Below are positions 26,553 through 35,597 of a DNA stretch of 58,727 nt, piece after piece. Position numbers and translations under genes: made by a program. The notes under the pieces are model-generated. The model had not been told where the DNA came from. It ran no database searches and saw nothing but the letters and a program-made list of their open reading frames with translations. The DNA is from Bacillus sp. SM2101 (GTDB taxonomy: Bacteria; Bacillota; Bacilli; Bacillales; SM2101): contig NZ_JAEUFG010000026.1 of NCBI RefSeq assembly GCF_018588585.1, positions 1-58,727 on the forward strand, read 5' to 3'. Position 1 is the first letter of the stretch. Each line of letters opens with the position of its first letter.

Positions 26553-26658
26553 AAAAATACCCCCTGAAAAATAACAATAACAGAATAATTATTATATGAC
26601 ATAAGGTGACATCATTAAGTATTATACTATTCTTATCAAAAAAGTGGAGGTTGATTAC

Positions 26659-27537
26659 ATGAAACAATTAACAGAAAAAATAGCCGTAGTTGCTGGAGGA
26701 ACAAGGGGAGCTGGGCGTGGAATTGCAATGATGCTTGGGGAAGCAGGAGCAACGGTCTATGTAACTGGAAGAAGTACGAGAGGTAATTTATCTTCAATGG
26801 GAAGAACAGAAACGATTGAAGAAACTGCAGAGCTCGTTAATAGTAAAGGTGGAATAGGGATACCAGTTAGAGTTGATCATACGGTTGAAGACGATGTGAA
26901 ATCTTTGTTTAATAAAATAGAGGAAGAACAAAATGGTAAGCTAGATATTCTCGTAAATGATGTTTGGGGAGGGGATCCACTCACCCAATGGGAAACCCCT
27001 TTTTGGGAACATGATTTAGATAATGGGCTTCTTATGCAGAGAAGAGCGGTACATTCCCACATGATTACTAGTCATTATGGTGTTCCACTTATGGTGAAAA
27101 ATCAGAAAGGGTTAGTTATCGAAATAACAGATGGTGTAAGCTATGATTATCGAGGAAATTTATATTACAGTTTGGCAAAGATTTCGACCATCCACCTAGC
27201 ACAAGCGATGTCAAAAGATTTAGAGGATCATAATATTACAGCAGTAGCGGTGAGTCCTGGATATTTACGTTCAGAAGCTATGTTAGATTGGTTTGGTGTC
27301 ACTGAAGAGAATTGGCAAGAAGGAGCTGCTAAAGATCCACACTTCATCGCTTCTGAAACACCATTTTTTATCGGTAGAGCGATTGCAGCACTCGCGAGTG
27401 ATCCGAAAGTACAAAACAAAACAGGAAAAGCACTTAGCTCATGGGAATTATCAAGAGAGTATGGATTTAAAGATATTGATGGAAGAAAGCCTGATTGGGG
27501 CAAATATTTTGAAGAAAATGTTCAACAAAACCAATAG
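26659..27537 (+). CDS. SDR family oxidoreductase
   Basis: The 292-aa product has a Rossmann dinucleotide-binding start (IAVVAGGTRGAGRGIA, the TGxxxGxG variant) and a GR(S)TRGN segment typical of NADP preference. It has NDVWGGD in place of the usual NNAG, and the YYSLAKIS catalytic motif (Tyr-x-x-x-Lys) after a Ser-rich strand. Substrates of this group are unknown. ATG 26659 follows GGAGG by eight bases; an upstream GTG overlaps that site. It is divergent from a WYL regulator. A terminator follows at 27558. Confidence 0.85.
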   Translation: MKQLTEKIAVVAGGTRGAGRGIAMMLGEAGATVYVTGRSTRGNLSSMGRTETIEETAELVNSKGGIGIPVRVDHTVEDDVKSLFNKIEEEQNGKLDILVNDVWGGDPLTQWETPFWEHDLDNGLLMQRRAVHSHMITSHYGVPLMVKNQKGLVIEITDGVSYDYRGNLYYSLAKISTIHLAQAMSKDLEDHNITAVAVSPGYLRSEAMLDWFGVTEENWQEGAAKDPHFIASETPFFIGRAIAALASDPKVQNKTGKALSSWELSREYGFKDIDGRKPDWGKYFEENVQQNQ

Positions 27538-27557
27538 TTCTCTCGGTTACTTGACTT

Positions 27558-27590
27558 GACGCAATTCTTGAATAGAATCGCGTTTTTTTT
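27558..27590 (+). terminator. Intrinsic terminator
   Basis: ACGC-ATTCT and AGAAT-GCGT pair, followed by eight T, 20 bases after the dehydrogenase stop. Confidence 0.75.
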
Positions 27591-27868
27591 GTCTATGATT
27601 GAGATATAAATAGTACCCTTGTTTCCTGAATCTTTGGCAACGATAAGTCCTTCTTTTGCTGCTATTTTTTGCTATCTATGCTTTCCTTAACACGAATGCT
27701 AAAAAATAGATGTTCATTTTTCGTATGCACAATGTCTATATCTTATTTATAATTTTATATATGTACAGTGAAAATACAGCCGAAATGAGAAACTGTAGAG
27801 CAATAATAGTGTAACGAAGGTAATGAAGTTATATAAATATCCGAAAGAAATAAAATTGTTATTACCAT

Positions 27869-28031
27869 AGGCTGTTTTTGAATTGAATGTTGTTTATCGT
27901 ACTAGGAAATAAACACGAATACAGCTATCGTTCGTGGCATCTTTTGTTTGCTAAAGACTAAAAAAATCTTATATAACATACTTCCTTCTCATATTTAGTG
28001 AAGTATAGCAACAAAGTTTACGAAAAGAGCC
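27869..28031 (+). repeat. Dispersed MITE-like repeat, copy B
   Basis: It starts AGGCTGTTTTTGAATTGAAT and ends AACAAAGTTTACGAAAAGAGCC, with internal CGTTCGTGGCATCTTTT, like copy A. It lies in the 532-base gap just upstream of the ada-like gene. Confidence 0.65.
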
Positions 28032-28069
28032 TTACAATAATATTGCACAGATAAAATGAGGGATCTGAA

Positions 28070-29143
28070 ATGATTAATGATGAAGCGTTAAAAAAACAAT
28101 ATTACGAAGCATTGTTAGCAAGAAATTCATCATTTGATGGTATTTTCTTTGCTGGAATTAAGACCACAGGTGTATTTTGTCATGCGACATGTCCGGCTAG
28201 AAAGCCTAAATATGAAAATTGCAATTTCTATGCAACAGCTGAAGAAGCACTTTTAGCAGGATTTCGTCCTTGTAAGAGATGTCATCCAATGTCATATCCT
28301 AAAGAAATATCTCCGCTTGTACATCAAATGATACAGCTTGTTGAGGAAAATCCAGAAAAAAGGTGGAAGGATGCTGATTTCTCAAAGTTAGGTCTTCATG
28401 CAGCTACCGCTAGAAGACAGTTTAAAAAATTTTATGGTATGACCTTTGTACAATATGCGAGAGCTAGAAGAATGGGGATTGCAATGAAATCGATAAGAAC
28501 AGGTGAAAAAATTATCAATGCTCAAATAGATGTAGGGTATGATTCTTCGAGTGGCTTTCACGATGCATTTTCCAAAATCATGGGAAAAGCACCAACAAAG
28601 TCTAAAAGTGTAAAAATGCTATATGCAAACTGGATAGATACTAAATTAGGACCGATGGTAAGTATAGTAGATGATGATTATTTATATTTACTTGAATTTG
28701 TTGATCGTAGAGGTTTGGAAAGAGAAATTGAACGTTTGCGAAATAAGTTAAACGCTTCAATCATTCCAGGAGTAAATAAAATATCAAAACAGATTGAAGA
28801 AGAAATCACAAACTATTTTACAAAAAAACTAACAACATTTAAAACCCCGATCATCTTACTAGGGTCTGAATTTCAAAAAACTGTCTGGAATGAACTGATG
28901 AAAATTGAATTAGGAAAAATGACTTCATATAAAGAACTAGCTGCCTTAATTAATAACCCAAGATCTGTCAGAGCCATTGGTAACGCAAATGGGGCCAATC
29001 AATTAGCAATCATCGTCCCATGTCATAGGGTTATCCAATCTAACGGAGATTTAGGTGGATATGGTGGCGGTTTAGAAAGAAAAAATTGGTTGCTAAACCA
29101 TGAAAAAACGTATAATAACTCACTCTCCAACAAACCAAATTAA
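28070..29143 (+). CDS. ada: Bifunctional Ada: methylphosphotriester and O6-methylguanine repair, AraC-type activator
   Basis: The 357-aa product has all three Ada parts in one chain. The N-terminal zinc domain has TTGVFCHATC and RPCKRCHP, with Cys 37, 41, 68 and 71 in the usual positions and Cys 37 as the likely phosphotriester methyl acceptor. An AraC-type HTH follows (LHAATARRQFKKFYG, IDVGYDSSSGFHDAF). The C-terminal alkyltransferase has IIVPCHRV with acceptor Cys near 318. Bacillus subtilis splits these functions into adaA and adaB, so the fused form is notable. AGGGATC precedes the ATG. It should repair alkylated DNA and induce its own regulon. Confidence 0.92.
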   Translation: MINDEALKKQYYEALLARNSSFDGIFFAGIKTTGVFCHATCPARKPKYENCNFYATAEEALLAGFRPCKRCHPMSYPKEISPLVHQMIQLVEENPEKRWKDADFSKLGLHAATARRQFKKFYGMTFVQYARARRMGIAMKSIRTGEKIINAQIDVGYDSSSGFHDAFSKIMGKAPTKSKSVKMLYANWIDTKLGPMVSIVDDDYLYLLEFVDRRGLEREIERLRNKLNASIIPGVNKISKQIEEEITNYFTKKLTTFKTPIILLGSEFQKTVWNELMKIELGKMTSYKELAALINNPRSVRAIGNANGANQLAIIVPCHRVIQSNGDLGGYGGGLERKNWLLNHEKTYNNSLSNKPN

Positions 29144-29165
29144 CCTGATTTATCAAAGCTTTTTT

Positions 29166-29204
29166 AGAATGCAAGGATGGAATTTTTACCCTTGCATTCT
29201 TTTA
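29166..29204 (+). terminator. Intrinsic terminator
   Basis: AGAATGCAAGG and CCTTGCATTCT form an 11-bp perfect stem followed by TTTT, just after ada. Confidence 0.75.
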
Positions 29205-29237
29205 GTAAGTACAAAATAGTTTCAAAGTTCAATTCTT

Positions 29238-29380
29238 AGGCTGTTTTCGTATTGATTGTTGTTTTTCGTACTACTAAAGTTCGTGACATCTTTTCTTGTG
29301 TACAATAATGACTAACAATATAAAACCATTTTTGTGTTACTAATGTGATAACATTAGCAACAAAGTTTACGAAAAGAGCC
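29238..29380 (+). repeat. Dispersed MITE-like repeat, copy C
   Basis: AGGCTGTTTTCGTATTGATTG begins this copy and AACAAAGTTTACGAAAAGAGCC ends it. Internal AAGTTCGTGACATCTTTTCT matches the family core. Confidence 0.65.
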
Positions 29381-29388
29381 TTTCTCTA

Positions 29389-30084
29389 TTATGCATTTGG
29401 TGCTCGATATACTTCTTCAAATGGTTGTACTACAACAAAGCCACTACCGCTAAACTTCATTTGAAAACTTTCTCCGCTTCCTCGACCAAACAAACTTTTA
29501 AATTGAATATCTGTAACAATATCAGGAGTTAAATTACTAGACCAAGCGATAGTAGAATTTGGGTCTGTCATTACTGGGTTATCAGGAGTTACTTCTAAAG
29601 TGAGAGGCTCATAATGACTAGTAAAAGCAATAAGACCATGTCCTTCTAAACGAACATTAAATAGTCCACCTGCTAACATACCAGCAATTTTACGAATCAT
29701 TTTAATATCCCATTTAACAGTTGACTCGAAAGCCAAAATATCATTTCCATTGATAGAAATAGCTTCTCCATCAAGATTAATAATGTATATCTTTTTCCCA
29801 CTATCTGAAAAATATACTGTGCCGTTTCCTGATGCTTTCATCAAGCTAACACCTTCTCCAGTAAATTGTTTTTTAAACATTTTACCGATGCCGTGCTCTA
29901 AAATGCTTTCTCTTACAAATTTAACTTGGCCCTTATAAGAAGTCATGGAACCGACCTTTGCCCAAACTTCTCCATCTAAATTAACCTCTAACATTCTAGG
30001 ACTTTCTAGTTCAAATACACCTTGATTTTTTTCCTTTTGCTTCGTTTGATCTACAAACTCTTGAATAGAATATCGCTGATTCAA
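29389..30084 (-). CDS. AIM24 family protein
   Basis: The 231-aa product matches the AIM24/TIGR00266 family in its run of strand repeats (VWAKVGSMTSYKGQVKF, GKKIYIINLDGEAISIN, LLAFES-like FILAFEST and GLFNVRLEGHGLIAF) and in its glycine-rich end. The usual product is about 220-250 aa. The TTG at 30084 was chosen because AGGAGGGG precedes it; upstream in-frame codons to 30183 would add a non-family tail. The biological role of bacterial AIM24 proteins is not firmly established. Confidence 0.85.
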   Translation of the reverse strand: MNQRYSIQEFVDQTKQKEKNQGVFELESPRMLEVNLDGEVWAKVGSMTSYKGQVKFVRESILEHGIGKMFKKQFTGEGVSLMKASGNGTVYFSDSGKKIYIINLDGEAISINGNDILAFESTVKWDIKMIRKIAGMLAGGLFNVRLEGHGLIAFTSHYEPLTLEVTPDNPVMTDPNSTIAWSSNLTPDIVTDIQFKSLFGRGSGESFQMKFSGSGFVVVQPFEEVYRAPNA

Positions 30085-30292
30085 ATAAAACCCCTCCTGA
30101 AAAATATTCTGAAACAAGATGGATAGCGAAAGTGTTATTGAGGAATATATTTTTGTAAAATGTTTCTGTAATAAAGATAGCATATATCAAATTGATGTGA
30201 TGTAGAATTTTGTCATTCATTTTATTCGTACATAAACTCATCTTTTATTAGTGCCGGTTAATTTAGTTCTTTATTAATCAAATTTTATCATA

Positions 30293-30397
30293 TATGGGTC
30301 AAATCCATGAATATATGGGTTGAATTCATGAGTTTATCGGTCAAATGCGTGAATTAATGGGTCAAATCCATGGGTTTATCAGTCAAATCCATGAATT
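30293..30397. repeat. Five tandem 21-bp repeats
   Basis: Five near-copies of a 21-base unit lie head to tail, with variants such as TATGGGTCAAATCCATGAATA and TATCAGTCAAATCCATGAATT. Each unit contains a short dyad (ATGG...CCAT). It sits in the gap between AIM24 and the DMT permease gene, which are both on the minus strand, 85 bases downstream of the latter's stop. Confidence 0.7.
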
Positions 30398-30483
30398 CAT
30401 CCATCGTGGTCAACGATTTAACAAATAGAGAAGAATTTTATTATTTAGATTGTATGAATTCTCTCTCGTATAGTTGGTTGTGG

Positions 30484-31356
30484 TTACTTAAATGAGCTTA
30501 TTTTTTCTTTTGAGAAATTCCAATTGACTAAGAAAATCCCAATAAAAATGAGTAGCCCACCTAAATAAACATACCATTGAACAATTTCGTCAAGCAGTAA
30601 CCATCCAAAAAGTACTCCAAAAAAGGGAGCTAAAAATAAAAAGGCACTCGTTTTACCTGGATCACCTTTATTGAGAAGGTAGTACCAAGTTGCAAATTGA
30701 ACGATAGAACCCATAATAGCTAAATATAGCACAATTGATATAGATTCAATATTTATGATCATTTTTGGTGATTCAAGTATGATGCTCAAGAGTAAGAGTA
30801 CTAACCCACCGAACAGCATTTGATAAGCTGTAAGTACCCATATATCAAAATGAGATCCCCATTTTTTAACTAATATAGTTGCTATAGCCCAAGAAATTCC
30901 TGCTCCAAGCCCTAAAAGTGTTCCAGGTTGTAATTGTAAGTGAAACCCAAATGTAACTATTACACCTAGACATCCTATTAAAACTCCAATCCATTGATAT
31001 AATCGGTATTTCATTCGTAGAAAAATGGTACCGAGGATTACTACAAGAAGTGGGTTAATAAATGTTAGAATAGAAGACTCACCCGCTGTAATCGTTCTTA
31101 GGCTTAGAAATATACATCCCATAACACCTGTAGTTTGAAAGAGTCCTATCATAAATATCTTCATCCAAGTGTCCTTGGGTGAATGTAGCTTTTTATTCTT
31201 AACCCAAAGAGACATTATTAATCCAGCAATTGTAAAGCGTAACCCAACTAAAAGAAATGGTGATACATATGCCAAGCCCATTTTCCCTATCGCAAAAGAA
31301 GATCCCATCAGTGAAGTAGCAAGTATTACTAGTAATGTGTAAACAATTGGATTCAT
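30484..31356 (-). CDS. DMT superfamily (EamA) permease
   Basis: The 290-aa product shows two EamA repeats with about ten transmembrane helices, including GSSFAIGKMGLAYVSPFLLVG, an Arg-Phe-Thr motif at the end of helix 2-3, and a second half with WYYLLNKGDPGKTSAFLFLA. Such permeases move metabolites or amino-acid-like compounds; the cargo is not readable. I start at ATG 31356, preceded by GGAGG, because an upstream in-frame ATG at 31404 adds only a charged, non-membrane tail. It lies next to tandem MITE-like repeats. Confidence 0.85.
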   Translation of the reverse strand: MNPIVYTLLVILATSLMGSSFAIGKMGLAYVSPFLLVGLRFTIAGLIMSLWVKNKKLHSPKDTWMKIFMIGLFQTTGVMGCIFLSLRTITAGESSILTFINPLLVVILGTIFLRMKYRLYQWIGVLIGCLGVIVTFGFHLQLQPGTLLGLGAGISWAIATILVKKWGSHFDIWVLTAYQMLFGGLVLLLLSIILESPKMIINIESISIVLYLAIMGSIVQFATWYYLLNKGDPGKTSAFLFLAPFFGVLFGWLLLDEIVQWYVYLGGLLIFIGIFLVNWNFSKEKISSFK

Positions 31357-31391
31357 AAGTTCCTCCGAATTAACTTTTATATTTAAAGGTA

Positions 31392-31530
31392 AACTCTTTC
31401 TCATTGATTGAAGTAATTGTACTTAAAAAAACACAGGTCCAACTATCGGTTCTTAGCATCTTTTCTTCTAAGAAACAATTGCATAAAGCCCGATTTAATT
31501 GTAGTAATATTGTATAAATAGCAACAAAAA
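31392..31530 (+). repeat. Degenerate MITE-like repeat, copy D1
   Basis: It contains CTCATTGATTGAAGTAATTG near one end and GCATCTTTTCTTCTAAG internally, ending in TAGCAACAAAAAG. The terminal AGGCT motifs are lost. It directly abuts copy D2. Confidence 0.45.
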
Positions 31531-31686
31531 GTTGCTGTTTTCTCATGGATTGTTGCTTTTCGTATTGAGAAGTACACAACTAGAGACGTGGCTCTTTTCT
31601 TCTGTACAGCGATGACAAACAATATAAAAACTCTTTTTATAGTACTAAGCGGATAGCAACAGCAACAAAATTTTACGAAAAGAGCC
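31531..31686 (+). repeat. MITE-like repeat, copy D2 (tandem with D1)
   Basis: It starts GTTGCTGTTTTCTCATGGAT and ends GCAACAAAATTTTACGAAAAGAGCC. Internal GACGTGGCTCTTTTCTT matches the family core. This makes a tandem pair with D1. Confidence 0.6.
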
Positions 31687-31864
31687 TAAAAAAAAGACCT
31701 GATAAAAAATAAATATTACTGTATGAGTAGCGTAACATGGATATAATAAAATCATAATCGAAATATGGATGTAAAGTTATATTTTTTCACTAACTAAATT
31801 GATGGTTCTAAATCAATATATTAGTTATGATCGAGATGACTAAGAATGTGAGGGGAGAATAAAT

Positions 31865-32551
31865 ATGAGCGGAAGACCTGATGTAGCAAAGGTTGCCAGC
31901 CTTGTGAGCGAAAATTCTCGTGCAGCAATCCTGACAGTATTATTAGACGGTAGATTTCACCCTGCAAGCGAGCTAGCGTATATGGCGCAAATTAAACCTC
32001 AAACTGCTAGTTTTCACTTAACTAAAATGGTTGATGCCAATTTAATTACAATGGAAAAGCACGGGAGACACAGGTATTATGGTATTCGTAATCAGGAAGT
32101 TGCGCAAGTGATGGAATCTCTACTTTCAATAGCTCCACGTACTGAAATCAAGTCATTAAAACAGGCTTCTGAAGATAAAGCAGTACGTTTTGCACGAACT
32201 TGTTATGATCATCTTGCAGGAAGCTTAGGTATACAAATCACTGACTCTTTAGTTAATACAGGTATTCTTTGTAATAACACCACAGAGTTTGAGGTGACAG
32301 ACAAAGGAGAAGAATTCTTTGCATCTTTTCAAATTAATCTTCGGGAAGTTAAGAATAAGCGTCGTGCATTTGCACATAAATGTTTAGACTGGAGTGAAAG
32401 ACGTCACCACCTTGCTGGTGCATTAGGAAATGCTCTGCTAGAAAGAATATTGGAGTTAAACTGGATTCAACGCTCAGCCAATTCCAGAGCTATAACAATC
32501 ACTCCTGCAGGTAAGAAAGGATTTAAAGACATATTCATGATTGATGTTTAA
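31865..32551 (+). CDS. ArsR-type HTH transcriptional regulator
   Basis: The 228-aa product has an ArsR-type winged helix in its first 85 residues. The recognition part is ELAYMAQIKPQTASFHLTKM, followed by the wing MEKHGRHRYYGI. The C-terminal 130 residues are longer than in simple ArsR repressors, with HKCLDWSERRHHLAGALGNAL and a Cys near residue 120, and may bind a ligand or metal. GAGGGGAG precedes the ATG. No divergent partner is adjacent, since MITE-like repeats lie upstream, so the target is unknown. Confidence 0.8.
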   Translation: MSGRPDVAKVASLVSENSRAAILTVLLDGRFHPASELAYMAQIKPQTASFHLTKMVDANLITMEKHGRHRYYGIRNQEVAQVMESLLSIAPRTEIKSLKQASEDKAVRFARTCYDHLAGSLGIQITDSLVNTGILCNNTTEFEVTDKGEEFFASFQINLREVKNKRRAFAHKCLDWSERRHHLAGALGNALLERILELNWIQRSANSRAITITPAGKKGFKDIFMIDV

Positions 32552-32587
32552 AGCAAGTTGTCTCTAGTACTGAACGGTACTTAATAA

Positions 32588-32852
32588 GACTGTTTTCACA
32601 TTAATTCTTTTAAGCATTCTTTCTTCTCTAAAGAGCCATAATAAATGAATATTTCGTAGGAGCATAACGATGAGCATAACATAAATTGCAATTTGAACAC
32701 AAAAAATTTACGTTTGCAGTTTTATGTTAAAAATTATATGTTTGAAACACTTATACAACTAGATTAGGGTGCATCTTTCCTTCTATAACGAAGACTGGAC
32801 CACTTTTCTGTTAGTTAAGCAGCTATAGCAATATAGCTGAAGAAAAGAGCCT
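32588..32852 (+). repeat. Degenerate MITE-like repeat, copy E
   Basis: The left end reads GACTGTTTTCACATTAATTC and the right end AGAAAAGAGCC. The span is longer (265 bases) and internally divergent, so two partly overlapping copies are possible. Confidence 0.4.
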
Positions 32853-32944
32853 AAATATTTCAATGCAACTGGTTAATACGAAATATGAATATTAAGAATT
32901 TGAACGCTTTTTTATCACTTAGGGCAGGTTGTCAATTTAAATCA

Positions 32945-33165
32945 TGCGAATGCCTTTGATTCTAGAAAACAATAATGATAAGAGTGAGAAATATCTTGGA
33001 CTCTATCACTTTGCCATTTCTGTAGACTAAAAAAAACTGTCAACTCATTAACAGAATGGAATTAAAGCTGTCAGTGAACTTAGAGGTACAGGAAATAGAG
33101 ATTATGAATGCCATTTTAGCTCCTGTTGGAAATAGAGCTGAAATAGTCATTAATGATAGTTAAAG
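32945..33165 (+). pseudogene. Degraded VOC (glyoxalase-like) gene fragment
   Basis: Coding-looking pieces in shifting frames read YLGLYHFAISVD, VNSLTEW, IKAVSELRGTGNRDYECHF and PVGNRAEIVI. Read together they match the second half of a glyoxalase-type VOC protein (the h-h-A-I-x-V start, an R-T-G-D-x-Y-E-like motif and the D/P-x-x-N-x-x-E-I end). Frameshifts and stops separate the pieces. It is a remnant, not a working gene. Confidence 0.45.
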
Positions 33166-33266
33166 ATAAAAAAACCTTTACTAAATGGCAAGAAATGAGG
33201 TAGAATTTTTTTGTTACATAAATAGAAGATAATGTTAATTTTTTCGCGTTGGATTGGAGTATTATT

Positions 33267-33293
33267 TTGAAGATGATGTTACTTTTTTACTAA
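33267..33293 (+). CDS. Putative leader peptide of the ABC-F gene, 8 aa
   Basis: A TTG (33267) preceded by GGAG at seven bases encodes MKMMLLFY and stops at TAA. Immediately behind it begin three RNA segments that pair in two exclusive ways (see the next entry). Short leader ORFs with this layout control several ribosome-protection and methylase genes in Firmicutes. The role here is inferred. Confidence 0.45.
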   Translation: MKMMLLFY

Positions 33294-33342
33294 TACGGGC
33301 TTGAAACAAAAGCTCGTATCGATTTTATAGCTATCGATACGA
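33293..33342 (+). promoter_or_regulatory. Mutually exclusive hairpins (1:2 or 2:3) upstream of ABC-F gene
   Basis: Segment 1 (ATACGGGCTT, 33293) pairs with segment 2 (AAGCTCGTAT, 33310). Segment 2 also contains TCGTATCGA, whose exact complement TCGATACGA is segment 3 (33334-33342). The two pairings cannot form together. The SD of the gene (GGGAGG, about 33356) lies just beyond segment 3, so the choice could affect either transcription or translation; no T-run follows. Confidence 0.55.
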
Positions 33343-33368
33343 AATTACATATTTCGGGAGGTAGCAAA

Positions 33369-34829
33369 ATGGAACATATTTGTTTTGAATTTAAAAATAT
33401 TGAAATGACTTATTTAGATAAAAGGGTATTAAGAATTGAACGGTTAGCTGTGCATCAATTTGATCGAATAGGAATCGTGGGGAAAAATGGTGCCGGGAAA
33501 AGTACATTAATCAAGTTGCTTTCTGGGATTGTTCAACCTTCAGTTGGGAAGGTACATCGCTATGTAGAGCATGGGTATTTTGAGCAAATATCAGCACCAA
33601 CAACTGATGAAGCAGACCCATCGTTACTTGGAAGGTTAGCTGTTCCGCAAAATTCTAACCATTTAAGTGGTGGAGAGCAAACAAGGCTGAAATTAGCACA
33701 ATTGTTTACACATTATTATGAAGCATTACTAATTGATGAGCCGACAACTCATTTGGACCAAGAAGGTATTTCATATTTACTTGATGAATTGAGATATTAC
33801 TATGGGGCACTGATAATCGTTAGTCATGACCGTGCCGTACTTGACAAGCTCACCACATCTATTTGGGAAGTCGATGAAGGAGAAGTACACGTTTATAAAG
33901 GTAATTACAGCGAGTATGTAGAGCAGAAACAATTAGAACGTGAACAGCAAAATCAAGCTCATGCTCAATATATGAAAGAACAGAAGCGTCTAGCAAAAGA
34001 AGCGCAAGAAAAAATGAAAAAGGCCGAAAAAGTTGCACAAGCCGGAAGTATGTCAAGGAAAGAAGCGAAGGCTAAAGCGAACCGTATGTTTGAATCGAAG
34101 TCTAAAGGGACATGCCAAAAAGCAGTACATCGCGCCGCAAAAGCAATTGAACAACGTAAAGATAGGCTAAAGCATGTGGAAGCAGTGAAAGAGGAAAAGC
34201 AAATTGTATTTCACCAATCAAAAGCATTGGAATTGCACAATAAATTTCCAATTATGGCTGATAGATTTAGTCTCGAATTGGAAGATCGTAGATTGTTAGA
34301 TGAAGTTAGTTTTCAACTCCCTTTAGGGAAAATAATAGCGATAACTGGTGAAAATGGAAGTGGTAAAAGTACACTATTAAAGCACATTGCCAGTCATGCC
34401 GTCGGTCTGACGATTACACCAAAAGCGAGAATTGGCTTCTTTCGTCAAATGAGCTATCAATTTACAAGTGATGAAACGATCCTGCAATTTATGAAAAATC
34501 GTTCAGAATATGATGAGGGGTCACTAAGAAGTGCTCTACATTCAATGCTATTTTTAGATTCAGACTTATTAAAAAAAGTGAACACATTAAGTGGTGGAGA
34601 AGCGATGCGCCTCCAGCTCTGTCTATTATTTTTAGGAGAATATAACATATTATTGCTAGACGAACCTACCAATTTTTTAGATACCAGGACTATTGAAGCA
34701 TTAGAGCGATTTATCTGTGCCTATAAAGGAACCATCATATTTGTATCACATGATACAAGGTTCATAAAGAATGTGGCAGAGTTACGTTTAAACATTTCTG
34801 ACAAAAAATTGCAACAACAGTGTTTATGA
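33369..34829 (+). CDS. ABC-F ribosome-protection type protein (Msr/Vga/Vml-like)
   Basis: The 486-aa product has two ABC cassettes in one chain and no membrane helices. The Walker A motifs are GKNGAGKST and GENGSGKST. The signature motifs are LSGGEQTRLKLAQ and LSGGEAMRLQLC. The Walker B motifs are LLIDEPTTHLD and LLLDEPTNFLD. A basic linker of about 90 residues (KEAQEKMKKAEK, SMSRKEAKAKANR) separates the cassettes. The short spacing between the Walker A motif and the signature in cassette 1 is like antibiotic-resistance ABC-F proteins that bind the ribosome. GGGAGG precedes the ATG. A leader peptide and competing hairpins lie upstream. The drug is not readable. Confidence 0.88.
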   Translation: MEHICFEFKNIEMTYLDKRVLRIERLAVHQFDRIGIVGKNGAGKSTLIKLLSGIVQPSVGKVHRYVEHGYFEQISAPTTDEADPSLLGRLAVPQNSNHLSGGEQTRLKLAQLFTHYYEALLIDEPTTHLDQEGISYLLDELRYYYGALIIVSHDRAVLDKLTTSIWEVDEGEVHVYKGNYSEYVEQKQLEREQQNQAHAQYMKEQKRLAKEAQEKMKKAEKVAQAGSMSRKEAKAKANRMFESKSKGTCQKAVHRAAKAIEQRKDRLKHVEAVKEEKQIVFHQSKALELHNKFPIMADRFSLELEDRRLLDEVSFQLPLGKIIAITGENGSGKSTLLKHIASHAVGLTITPKARIGFFRQMSYQFTSDETILQFMKNRSEYDEGSLRSALHSMLFLDSDLLKKVNTLSGGEAMRLQLCLLFLGEYNILLLDEPTNFLDTRTIEALERFICAYKGTIIFVSHDTRFIKNVAELRLNISDKKLQQQCL

Positions 34830-34942
34830 GTTAGCATATATGGTAGGTTAGACCGTACGTTCTTTATATGATTCTTATTTTCGAGAGAATTTACAATGAG
34901 CCGAGTGGAAAAGACGATCAATTTTTAAATTGTATTTTGTGG

Positions 34943-35080
34943 AGGCTGTATTTCGCATTAATTGTTGCTTTTCCTAATAAGTACGAAACACGTAAATATT
35001 TAACGATCGGTATTCTTTTCACCATTAAAGACTTTAAAATTACATTTAAGAGAAACAACAAAGTTTCCGAAAAGATGTGG
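34943..35080 (+). repeat. Dispersed MITE-like repeat, copy F
   Basis: It starts AGGCTGTATTTCGCATTAAT and ends CAACAAAGTTTCCGAAAAGA. Internal ACGATCGGTATTCTTTTC is a divergent core. An apparent ORF at 34868-35191 runs through it and is unlikely to be real. The remaining gap to 35597 holds only a 30-codon ORF at 35178 without a good ribosome binding site. Confidence 0.6.
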
Positions 35081-35597
35081 AAGAGGACTTGTTATATGTC
35101 CTCTTTTCTTTTTTTGGAAATTACTCCATATAATATTTTTAAGCTAACTTTTTACAAAAAAGAAGGCACTTTAGAAGATGAAATTTTATAAAATTATTGA
35201 ATTGGACTTACTAGAAGATGTTCTGGTCTTTGAGCACGACAGTAAAATTCAGGCATTTCACCATCCATAAAATCGTTACTCTTTGCTGTGACGATATCCC
35301 TGTATTAAATTATATTTCCATATTTCCTTTACTCCTGTACATTATTGTATGTCTACGAAGTGTACATTCACATAATTAATATGGTGAATGACATACATTC
35401 CAAGTTGCTCTCATTCTCTCAACTCTTATTTCAATAAATTACATGCTTAATAAAAATTTCTGTTAAACACTAAGATCATTGTACACTTTGATACATCCAT
35501 AATTTAAAAACTGTATGATAAATGTACAATTTCGAATCAAACAGCTTACTCTCTTCATATTCATGTAATAACAAATAAAATAAAGAGGTGCATTCAC

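Noticed and set aside
30293-30397. CRISPR array
   Set aside because: Repeats are only 21 bases and directly adjacent, with no spacers and no cas genes nearby.
34868-35191. 107-aa plus-strand ORF after the ABC-F gene
   Set aside because: It crosses a MITE-like repeat and has no Shine-Dalgarno sequence. The composition is not protein-like.
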